This document shows positions 8,171 to 16,020 of a stretch of 64,000 bases of DNA, in pieces. The notes below the pieces were generated by a model. That model searched no databases and had not been told where the DNA came from. It saw only the letters and a list, made by a program, of their open reading frames with translations. Within the stretch, counting starts at the first letter, position 1. The number at the start of each line of letters is the position of its first letter. A program made the translations under genes and the position numbers. This DNA is from Paracoccaceae bacterium (GTDB taxonomy: Bacteria > Pseudomonadota > Alphaproteobacteria > Rhodobacterales > Rhodobacteraceae): NCBI GenBank assembly GCA_028284605.1, contig JANQRL010000046.1, positions 144,266-208,265 on the forward strand, given 5' to 3'.

Positions 8171-8673
8171 GGCTGGGCCTCCAGCGACCTGGCCTCGATA
8201 CGCTTGATGACGGCCTCCTTGCAGGCGCAGTAAGCCTCCCGGCTCGTGACCGTCTCGGCGCAGCGCCGCTTGACCGCGGCATAGGCCGCGCGGTCGGCGG
8301 GGTGGCGGCGCAGGTGGTCCCGGAAGGCGAGGTGCCGCGCAATCTCCGGATCGCCTTTGGCATAGGCGTGGCAATGGACCTCGCGCTGGCCGTCGCGGAT
8401 GCGGCGCAGGTAGCGGCGGCGCGGCAGGCCGTTCTCGCCGAGCCAGTCGTAGCCGGCGGCTTCGAGGGTCGGGCGGGCCGCTTCGAGGGCGGCGAGATCG
8501 GTGACTTCCGGCAGCAGGTCGATGACCGGTTTCGCGGGGAGGCCCGGCACGGCGGTGGAGCCGATATGGTGGCAGGCGAGAAGCGGCGCGCCGATCAGGG
8601 CGCCGAGTTCGGCGGCCAGAGCCTCGGCGCGGCGCGGCCAATCGGGGTCGGGCGGGACGATCTCGATCCTCAC
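8167..8673 (-). CDS. GrpB-family protein (nucleotidyltransferase-fold)
   Basis: A 168-residue GrpB/UPF0157 protein starting with GTG 8673 (VRIEIVPPDPDWP). It shows HHIGSTAVPGLPAKPVIDLLPEV, the signature of the family, whose fold is that of minimal nucleotidyltransferases, and a C-terminal RDHLRRHPADRAAYAAVKR segment. Function in cells is unknown; some relatives are fused to dephospho-CoA kinase. The GTG start overlaps the nucleoside hydrolase stop by 4 bp (GTGA), and its own stop overlaps the GNAT start. The longer frame upstream is excluded because it runs inside the hydrolase gene. Confidence 0.9.
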   Translation of the reverse strand: MRIEIVPPDPDWPRRAEALAAELGALIGAPLLACHHIGSTAVPGLPAKPVIDLLPEVTDLAALEAARPTLEAAGYDWLGENGLPRRRYLRRIRDGQREVHCHAYAKGDPEIARHLAFRDHLRRHPADRAAYAAVKRRCAETVTSREAYCACKEAVIKRIEARSLEAQP

Positions 8674-9605
8674 AGCGTGGCGATCCGGTCGGTCAGCAGC
8701 GCGAAGAACCGGTCCGCGTCCGCGTCGCCGATGAAGGTGGCGTTGGGCGCCCGCTCGGTGACGCCCCACCAGTCGGCGACGGTCATGCCGCGGGTCAGGT
8801 CCGAGACGGTCTCGATCTCCACATTAATATGCCGGCCGGAGAAGATCTCCGGCTCCAGCAGGTAGGCGATGACGCAAGGGTCGTGGAGCGGCGCGCCGGC
8901 GGAGCCGTATTTTTCCTTGTCGAAGCGCTCAAAGAAATCGGTCCAGGCGGCGACAGTGTCACCGACCCGGGTGCCCATGGCGCGGAAGCCCTTCAGATGC
9001 GCCTCGGTCGTCAGCACCCTATGGGTGACATCGAGGGGCATCACGGTGAGCGGAATGCCGGCGGCGAAGACCCGGGAAGCCGCCTCGGGGTCGACATAGA
9101 TGTTGAACTCGGCGGCGGGGGTGATGTTGCCGACCTCGAAATAGGCGCCGCCCATCAGCACGATCCCGGCCACGCGCTCGGCGATGTCCGGGGCGCGGGC
9201 GAGCGCGGTGCCGATATTGGTGAGCGGGCCGAGGGGGCAGAGGGTGACGGTCCCGGCGGGTTCCCGGCGCAGGGTTTCGATCAGGAAGTCGACGGCGTGG
9301 GCGTCCTGGAGCGGCATCTGCGGCTCGGGCAGGTCGGCGCCGTCGAGGCCGGTCTTGCCGTGGACATGTTCGGCTGTGACGAGGGCCCGGGTCATTGGCG
9401 CGTCGCAGCCGGCGAAGATGGGGATGTCGGGGCGGCCCGCGAGTTCGCAGACGACACGGGCATTCCGGGAGGTGAGCGGCAGCGGAACGTTGCCGGCCAC
9501 GGCGGTGATGCCGAGCACCTCCAGTTCGGGGGAAGCCAGGGCGAGGAGGATTGCCACGGCATCGTCCTGGCCGGGATCGGTGTCGATGATGATTTTCTGC
9601 GGCAT
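8670..9605 (-). CDS. Inosine/uridine-preferring nucleoside hydrolase
   Basis: A 311-residue nucleoside hydrolase. The Ca-binding signature DTDPGQDDA is at residues 8-16, a GPLTNIGTAL segment lies in the middle, and HDPCVIAYLLEPEIF carries the second active-site Asp/His region near the C-terminus. The enzyme cleaves the N-glycosidic bond of ribonucleosides for base salvage. It is the first gene of the hydrolase-grpB-GNAT operon. The 5' region beyond its start is occupied by a repeat element of family A, so its promoter must lie in or next to that element. Confidence 0.93.
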   Translation of the reverse strand: MPQKIIIDTDPGQDDAVAILLALASPELEVLGITAVAGNVPLPLTSRNARVVCELAGRPDIPIFAGCDAPMTRALVTAEHVHGKTGLDGADLPEPQMPLQDAHAVDFLIETLRREPAGTVTLCPLGPLTNIGTALARAPDIAERVAGIVLMGGAYFEVGNITPAAEFNIYVDPEAASRVFAAGIPLTVMPLDVTHRVLTTEAHLKGFRAMGTRVGDTVAAWTDFFERFDKEKYGSAGAPLHDPCVIAYLLEPEIFSGRHINVEIETVSDLTRGMTVADWWGVTERAPNATFIGDADADRFFALLTDRIATL

Positions 9606-9622
9606 GACCCTGATCCCATTGA

Positions 9623-9932
9623 GCGCCTTGCGGCGCGCTCCATGCCTACCCCCTACCTGTCCTTCCCCAGCGAGGGAAGGGAGGCTGTGGCGGGCCGACC
9701 CCGTCAGGTGGGCGTCGGGCCTGGTGGTTTCCGGTGTGGGGGCTTCGGGCTCACCAAAGCAGCAGCTTCGGATCCACCCTCGCCTCGACCTTGCCTGACA
9801 GACCCTGCGGCTCGCCCCAAGGGAAATAGCCGTCTCCCCACGCTGTGGGCGCGGGGCCCCTCGGCGACTTCTCTTGGCCCGATCCGCAGGGCCTGTCTTG
9901 GCGGTCTCAGGCGAGGGCGGCTCCGAAGCAGC
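9623..9932 (+). repeat. Dispersed long-hairpin element, family A copy 2
   Basis: About 310 bp homologous to 3427-3737. The two hairpin arms here are about 9763-9830 and 9866-9932. GCAGCTTCGGATCC near the left end pairs with GGCTCCGAAGCAGC at the right end. Where the copies differ inside the stem, some changes keep pairing: in CCCTNCGG against CCGNAGGG one T-A pair of copy 1 is a G-C pair here. It lies upstream of the nucleoside hydrolase and next to a selO remnant. Confidence 0.85.
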
Positions 9933-9960
9933 ATTTTGGGGGAGGGTTGGCTCCGGAGCG

Positions 9961-10124
9961 GTGCGGAAGGTGGGTCACGTCTTCGGGCTCCGGCGGGGTG
10001 GTGTCGGGGGCGGCTGCCTACGGTTGGAAGGGTCTGGGACAGACGCGCGGGAGGTCGTGGAACGGAGCGAGATCACCCACCACGACCGGCTGATCGATGA
10101 GTCCGAGGTGGCCTCGGCGATGCG
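9961..10124 (-). pseudogene. Degenerate remnant of a second selO 3' end
   Basis: The reverse strand encodes VVVGDLAPFHDLPRVCPRPF, matching [20 protein letters not shown] of SelO, then after an interrupted stretch TTPPEPEDV, matching [10 protein letters not shown]. At the DNA level GTCGTGGAACGGAGCGAGAT matches GCTCGTGGAACGGGGCGAGAT of selO. The reading frame is broken and there is no 5' part, so this is a gene relic. It is too diverged to be a recent copy of 6051-7436. The flanking order (relic, repeat A, operon, repeat B, intact selO) hints at a rearranged segment. Confidence 0.7.
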
Positions 10125-10127
10125 GTG

Positions 10128-10337
10128 TCAGATGCGGTTCAGTGCGGTGAGGCGGGCGCGCAGGGCGGGGGCGTTGGGATGGCCGGTGTCGAGGGCCCAG
10201 ATATAGGCGTGGGTGAGGTAGAAGGCGGCTTCGTCCTCGGTCGGGGCGGCCACGGCGGCCTCTTCGTAGAGGCGGGCGAGCGCTCTGCCGTCGCCGCGCC
10301 CATGGGCCGCGCGCAGGCGCCGGTCGAGATCGCTCAC
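10128..10337 (-). CDS. Small hypothetical protein coupled to Rieske oxygenase
   Basis: A 69-residue protein from GTG 10337 (VSDLDRRLRAAHGRGDGRAL) containing ALARLYEEAAVAAPTEDEAAFYLTHAYIWALDTGH, a two-helix pattern resembling one tetratricopeptide repeat. The GTG overlaps the stop of the oxygenase gene by 4 bp (GTGA), and codon use follows that of the neighbouring genes, which supports it being real. No function can be named; the coupling suggests a partner or assembly role for the oxygenase. The longer frame starting at 10388 lies inside the oxygenase gene and is not favoured. Confidence 0.7.
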   Translation of the reverse strand: MSDLDRRLRAAHGRGDGRALARLYEEAAVAAPTEDEAAFYLTHAYIWALDTGHPNAPALRARLTALNRI

Positions 10338-11488
10338 TTTGCCGAACGGTGCTGCGCGATGCGGTCCGCGACCCAGGCGTGGAAGCAATGGGTGGGGCTA
10401 TCCATGGCCGGGCTGAACCTGCCGCCGTCGAAACCGGGCGCCGTCCGGCCGCGCTGCATCCCCTCGACCACGAAGATGTCCTCCTCGAAGACCTCTTTCC
10501 ACAGGGCGGCATTCCGGGCGCGCAGGTCATCGGGGGTCTCGGGGCTGGCATAATAGAGATGCACGTGCTCCCGGGTCCGGCCCGGGCCGAGGGGCTCCAG
10601 CAGCAGCGTGAAGGCGTGGTCGCGATGCACGCCAAGGAGCACGTTGGGATAGACCGCGATGTATTCGGCGGCTTTGTCCCATTTCGCATCGGGCAGGTCC
10701 GGGAAGTCCGGGAAGACCGCGCCGTCGGCGCCGGTGAGTTGCCGGTAGACCGAACTGCCCTGGCCGGAATAGCGCCCCGGGGCCTCGATATTGTAATGGT
10801 CCTCGAGCCGGGAATAGGAGTTCAGCCCGGGATGAACCCAGGGCAGGTGGTAGCTCTCGCAGTAATTCTCCACCGCCAGTTTCCAGTTCGTTTGGACGTC
10901 GAGGGTGAACCGGCTGTCGGCGCCGCCATGATGCAGCGGGCGGTCGAAATCGGCCCAGCGGGCGATGATGTCGGCCATCGCCTCCTCGAAAGGCGGCGCA
11001 GTGCCCGAGACATTGATCCAGACCACGTCGCGCCAGAGATGCGAGCGGACCTCGATTAGCCCCAGCGCATCGCGGTCGATGGCCTCGTGCTTGTTCCGGC
11101 CCGGGCCCCCGACATGGGGCGTGGCGACAAGATCGCCGGAGGTCGAGTAGCACCAGGAATGGTAGGGGCAGCGGATCGCCCCCTCGATCCGGCGCGGCGC
11201 GTCGACCAGGATCATGCCGCGGTGCCGGCAGATGTTCTGGAAGACCCGGACCTGGCCGTCCTGGGCGCTGCGGATCAGCAGGAGCGGGATGCCGGCGAAA
11301 TCGAGCGGCACCGCGTCACCGGGTTCGGGCACGTCCGCCGCCACGGCGAGGCCGGCCCAACCGCTCAGCAGCAGGGCCTGACGCTCCTCCTCGAAGACCT
11401 GGGGATCGGTGTAATGGGCGTTCGGCAGCCCGGTTGCACGCGCGACCGGTCGGCGGACTGCGGCGAGATCGGTGAGGTCCCTGGCCAT
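10334..11488 (-). CDS. Rieske non-heme iron ring-hydroxylating-type oxygenase, alpha subunit
   Basis: A 384-residue oxygenase. The Rieske [2Fe-2S] site is C87-R-H89 and C107-PY-H110-SW, and the catalytic mononuclear-iron site is seen as ENYCESYHLPWVHP (E211, H214, H219). Family members include aromatic dioxygenases and the choline/glycine-betaine monooxygenases (GbcA type); the ENYxExYHxxxxHP pattern and length fit the latter group too, so the substrate is open. Electrons would come from a separate reductase not present here. It is first in a two-gene unit with the coupled small protein. Confidence 0.88.
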   Translation of the reverse strand: MARDLTDLAAVRRPVARATGLPNAHYTDPQVFEEERQALLLSGWAGLAVAADVPEPGDAVPLDFAGIPLLLIRSAQDGQVRVFQNICRHRGMILVDAPRRIEGAIRCPYHSWCYSTSGDLVATPHVGGPGRNKHEAIDRDALGLIEVRSHLWRDVVWINVSGTAPPFEEAMADIIARWADFDRPLHHGGADSRFTLDVQTNWKLAVENYCESYHLPWVHPGLNSYSRLEDHYNIEAPGRYSGQGSSVYRQLTGADGAVFPDFPDLPDAKWDKAAEYIAVYPNVLLGVHRDHAFTLLLEPLGPGRTREHVHLYYASPETPDDLRARNAALWKEVFEEDIFVVEGMQRGRTAPGFDGGRFSPAMDSPTHCFHAWVADRIAQHRSAK

Positions 11489-11817
11489 GGCATGTCCTCT
11501 CCCTTGGATGCGTCGAGCCTAGCACCACCGCGGGTCCCGGCATTCCACAGCCGCGACCGGAAGTTTTCCGCCGGCGACATGGGCGCGCCCGGGGATTGCC
11601 GATCCGGGGGCGCTTGATCGGTCGCTTTCCGCGCGTCCGGCCCGGGGCGGTTTGACCCTGCGGTGGTTTGCCGATGCAGTCCGGGGGTCGGGGCAGGCCG
11701 ATGCCGGTTTTCCGGCTGCGTGGCGCGGTCTCTGGCCCGGCGCGGGCGGGGCGCTCAGGTTGCCGCTCGGGGCCGATGCGCCCCGTCCCATGTCCAACGA
11801 ACCGAATGGAGGCAGAC
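11489..11817. other. Divergent intergenic region without a recognisable gene
   Basis: This 329-bp stretch separates the Rieske oxygenase from the EF-hand protein. Open frames on either strand have no family features. Promoters for both divergent genes are expected here but no convincing -35/-10 pair stood out. Confidence 0.5.
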
Positions 11818-12066
11818 ATGCCGAAACCGCTCCTGACCCTCGCCCTGATCTTCGCGGCGGGCACCGCCCTCGCCCAGGCCGAGCCCGACACGGCCATCGA
11901 TACCGATGGCGACGGGCTCTACAGCTTTCCCGAGGTGAGCGCCGTGATGCCAGAGATCAGTGCCGATGCGTTCACCACCATGGACGGGAATGGCGACGGT
12001 CTTCTCGATATGGAGGAGGTGGCGCTGGCCCAGGAGGCCGGGCTGATGCCGGTGAGCGAAGGCTGA
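11818..12066 (+). CDS. Secreted EF-hand calcium-binding protein
   Basis: An 82-residue protein with a signal peptide (MPKPLLTLALIFAAGTALAQ, cleavage after AQA) and two EF-hand loops, DTDGDGLYSFPE and DGNGDGLLDMEE. Both have Asp/Asn at the Ca-ligating positions and Glu at loop position 12. It should reside in the periplasm and bind Ca2+. The start ATG 11818 has ATGGAGG about 8 bp upstream, whereas the longer open frame has no signal peptide. Similar small EF-hand proteins are common in Rhodobacteraceae; their role is unknown. Confidence 0.85.
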   Translation: MPKPLLTLALIFAAGTALAQAEPDTAIDTDGDGLYSFPEVSAVMPEISADAFTTMDGNGDGLLDMEEVALAQEAGLMPVSEG

Positions 12067-12103
12067 CCGCTCGGCCTCCCGGTGCGAGCGCGCCGGGGGG
12101 CCG

Positions 12104-12694
12104 TCAGGTGTCGCGGGACGGCGCGGCGGGTCCGTCGGCGCCGCGGGACAGCGCGGCGACGCCGGTCCGGGCGAGTTCCTGCAACCCGAGCGGGCGCATC
12201 AGGTCGGCGAAGGCATCGACCTTGGCCGGGGTCCCGGTGATCTCGAAAACGAAACTGTCGAGGGTCGAATCCACTACATTGGCGCGGAAGATGTCGGCGA
12301 GCCTGAGCGCCTCGACCCGCTTGTCGCCGGTCCCCGCCACCTTGAAGAGCGCCAGTTCCCGCTCCACCGCCGGCCCCTCGACGGTGAGGTCGTGGACGTC
12401 GTGAACGCTGACGATCCGGCCGAGCTGGGCCTTGATCTGCTCGATCACCTGGGGCGTGCCCGTGGTGACGAGGGTGATGCGGCTCAGATGCCCGGTATGG
12501 TCCACTTCGGCGACTGTCAGGCTCTCGATATTATAGCCGCGCCCCGAGAAGAGCCCGATGACCCGCGCCAGCACGCCCGGCTCGTTCTCCACCAGCACGG
12601 CAAGGGTGTGCCGCTCCTCGGTATCCGAGAAGGTCGGGCGGAGGTTGTAGGCGGAATGGCTGGTCGAGCCTTTCTTGATCTTCAGGGCGGACAT
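12104..12694 (-). CDS. ilvN: Acetolactate synthase small (regulatory) subunit
   Basis: A 196-residue ACT-domain regulatory subunit (IlvN/IlvH). The N-terminal ACT domain reads HTLAVLVENEPGVLARVIGLFSGRGYNIESLTV, the valine-binding signature, followed by ITLVTTGTPQVIEQIKAQLGRIVSVHDV and a second half with KVAGTGDKRVEALRLADIFRANVVD. It binds valine and controls the catalytic subunit. The start 12694 (MSALKIKKGSTSH) fits family length. Unusually, ilvB is not directly upstream: a lipoprotein remnant and a parDE module lie between them. Confidence 0.95.
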   Translation of the reverse strand: MSALKIKKGSTSHSAYNLRPTFSDTEERHTLAVLVENEPGVLARVIGLFSGRGYNIESLTVAEVDHTGHLSRITLVTTGTPQVIEQIKAQLGRIVSVHDVHDLTVEGPAVERELALFKVAGTGDKRVEALRLADIFRANVVDSTLDSFVFEITGTPAKVDAFADLMRPLGLQELARTGVAALSRGADGPAAPSRDT

Positions 12695-12776
12695 GACGGG
12701 CCTTTCGCGAAAAGCGGCGCGGTGGTCGGGCAGGGATAGGGGATTGGCCGGGGCGATCAAGGGAAAACTGCCCCGT

Positions 12777-13056
12777 TCAGAGGCAGTCCAGGGTGGCGTC
12801 GTAGACATTGACGCCGGGCCGCTGGGTGATGGTGCCGACCTCACAGCCGGAAAGGGCGGCGATGGCGCGGGCGGCATTGCGGATCAGACGGGGCTGGTTG
12901 CCGATCCCGGTGGCGAAGTTGCGGGCGGTGGCGTTGTCGCCTCTCAGCGTGACGAAGAAGACATCGCCGCCCGCCTCGACCCGCACTCTCCGGCATCGCC
13001 ATCTCGCCGGTGCAGGCGGTGAGGAGGACGAGGAGGGCTGGAGCGAGGAGGCGCAT
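12777..13056 (-). pseudogene. Frameshifted small lipoprotein gene
   Basis: From ATG 13056 one frame reads MRLLAPALLVLLTACTGEMA, a clear lipoprotein signal with lipobox LTAC. The next frame, from about 12990, reads VRVEAGGDVFFVTLRGDNAT, NFATGIGNQPRLIRNAARAI and ends DATLDCL at 12777. The two halves look like one roughly 93-residue envelope lipoprotein whose frame breaks near 12985-13005; deleting one base in the CCGG there would join them. It is either a true recent pseudogene or a sequencing error. The ORF from 13067 that covers the second frame begins with a non-natural Ser/Pro-rich stretch. Confidence 0.65.
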
Positions 13057-13063
13057 CTTGAGG

Positions 13064-13399
13064 TCACTTGTCCGGGGCGTCGATGGCGTCTGCCATGTGT
13101 TGGGCGAGATTGCTACGGGAGTGGACGAAATCGAGAACGAAGATCGTGTCACCGAATTGTTCGGTGATGGCGAAGTGCTCGCCGACCCGCGCATAGCGCA
13201 CCACTTTGTCCTGGCGGCGTCCGGTGATCAGCGCGGCCGAACGGCTGTGCACGCGGCCCTCGGCGACGCCTTCGAGGCGGTCGGCGATCAGTTCGGCATA
13301 GCGGCGGGCTTGGAGGGGCCCGAACCGGTCGGCCGTCCAGACCGCGATGTCGAAGAGCGTGGCCCGCGCCCTATCGGTCAGGCGGACGGTACGGGTCAC
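13064..13399 (-). CDS. parE: ParE/RelE-family type II toxin
   Basis: A 111-residue RelE/ParE-superfamily protein: RLTDRARATLFDIAVWTADRFGPLQARRYAELIADRLEGVA forms the two N-terminal helices, followed by strands KVVRYARVGEHFAITEQFG and FVLDFVHSRSNLAQHM. ParE toxins poison DNA gyrase, while RelE relatives cut mRNA; the sequence favours the ParE group. It starts 5 bp after the antitoxin stop, as usual for the antitoxin-first order. It has no direct link to the surrounding ilv genes. Confidence 0.85.
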   Translation of the reverse strand: MTRTVRLTDRARATLFDIAVWTADRFGPLQARRYAELIADRLEGVAEGRVHSRSAALITGRRQDKVVRYARVGEHFAITEQFGDTIFVLDFVHSRSNLAQHMADAIDAPDK

Positions 13400-13404
13400 C
13401 CCGG

Positions 13405-13680
13405 TCAGCCGGCCTTGTTGTCCGAAACCGCCGCAATGGCCGCCTCGAAGATGCCGGCGACCACATCGCCCGCGTCTCCCTCAATGATGCGACCGTCCGC
13501 AATGTCAGCGCGGGCCGCGTCGATCCGCCCGGCAAGCTCCTGCCGGGCCTCTTCAGCGTCCTCCAGGCGGCGCAACCCGTCCCGCATCGCCTCGGAGACG
13601 TTCTGGTAACGGCCCGAGGCGACGAGGCGGTCGAGAAGCGCGGCCTGGTGGTCGGTGATGACGACGTTGCGGGTGGGCAT
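13405..13680 (-). CDS. parD: ParD-family antitoxin
   Basis: A 91-residue protein with an N-terminal ribbon-helix-helix (PTRNVVITDHQAALLDRLVASGRYQNVSEAMRDGLRRLE), the CopG/ParD DNA-binding fold, and an acidic Ala-rich C-terminal tail that would wrap the toxin. ParD antitoxins neutralise ParE and repress their own operon. I chose ATG 13680 (MPTRNVV) over the 5-residue upstream extension. It is upstream of parE in the same orientation. The operon is inserted between ilvB and ilvN. Confidence 0.85.
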   Translation of the reverse strand: MPTRNVVITDHQAALLDRLVASGRYQNVSEAMRDGLRRLEDAEEARQELAGRIDAARADIADGRIIEGDAGDVVAGIFEAAIAAVSDNKAG

Positions 13681-13808
13681 GGTGCGGCTCCTCATCGGGC
13701 GCTGGCAGAATATGCCATCGCGTGCGGATTGTCATCCGGTAGAGGCTGCGGTGTCGGGGGAGCGGACGACGCGCTTCGCGCGCTTTCGGAAGCCCACCCG
13801 CCCGGAGG

Positions 13809-15563
<1,755 letters not shown>

Positions 15564-15601
15564 CGTGCTGTCCTCGTTGTCGCCATCTCTGTCATACGCA
15601 C

Positions 15602-15628
15602 AAAAAAGCCCCCGGGGTGACGGGGGCG
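15602..15628 (-). terminator. Rho-independent attenuator terminator of the ilvB leader
   Basis: On the reverse strand GCCCCCG, a short loop, and CGGGGGC are followed by TTTTTT, a textbook intrinsic terminator placed 39 bp before the ilvB start and 24 bp after the leader-peptide stop. The upstream sequence GCGCATGGG (end of the leader ORF) is the exact complement of CCCATGCGC just before the terminator stem, and GTGACGG at the leader stop complements CCGTCAC within it, giving candidate antiterminator pairings. Confidence 0.85.
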
Positions 15629-15652
15629 CATGGGGTCCTGAATGGTCTACCG

Positions 15653-15700
15653 TCACCGGCCCATGCGCATCCTTCCTACAAGTACGATAAGTCCGGTCAT
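15653..15700 (-). CDS. ilv leader peptide (attenuation), MTGLIVLVGRMRMGR
   Basis: A 15-codon ORF between the promoter and the terminator: ATG ACC GGA CTT ATC GTA then CTT GTA GGA AGG ATG CGC ATG GGC CGG and TGA. It contains the run Leu-Ile-Val-Leu-Val, the three end products of the pathway, written with CTT and GTA codons that look rare in this GC-rich sequence. Ribosome stalling there when charged tRNA is short should favour the antiterminator; smooth translation to the stop would cover GTGACGG and let the terminator form. Control logic follows enterobacterial ilv leaders and is inferred here from structure. Confidence 0.85.
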   Translation of the reverse strand: MTGLIVLVGRMRMGR

Positions 15701-15729
15701 TCTGGCGGCCTCCGTCGTGCGTGGGCGAG

Positions 15730-15758
15730 ACCTTAGGCAGGGCCGGCAAGGCGGTCAA
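15730..15758 (-). promoter_or_regulatory. Sigma-70-type promoter of ilvB
   Basis: Reverse strand: TTGACC (15758-15753), 17-bp spacer, TAAGGT (15735-15730). Transcription would start near 15722, about 22 nt before the leader-peptide ATG, giving a roughly 160-nt leader ahead of ilvB. The rest of the gap up to 16020 holds no recognisable gene. Confidence 0.7.
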
Positions 15759-16020
15759 CCGGCGCGAGGAGAAAATGTGGAACGCCTGACGGCGTTGCCA
15801 TCCTCGTCGGCTCACCGGACCATCGCCGCCTGCCAAGAGCGGATCGGAGGCCGATTGTTGCCGGGTCGGAAACGATCCGCGCTCGAAGCAGTTATCGATC
15901 CCTCACCGTGACAAATGCCAGATTCCCTTTGTCCGAACGTGGCAATTCGGCCAAGATGGAGTGGGTGGGTGGCCCTTCCCGGGGCCAGAATTGTTGTTGT
16001 TAGCTCTGGGGGGCAATCCG

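Noticed and set aside
15961..16020. GTG start for RTX protein 1
   Set aside because: ATG 16021 has a stronger ribosome-binding sequence and the 20 extra residues have no family support; the alternative cannot be fully excluded.
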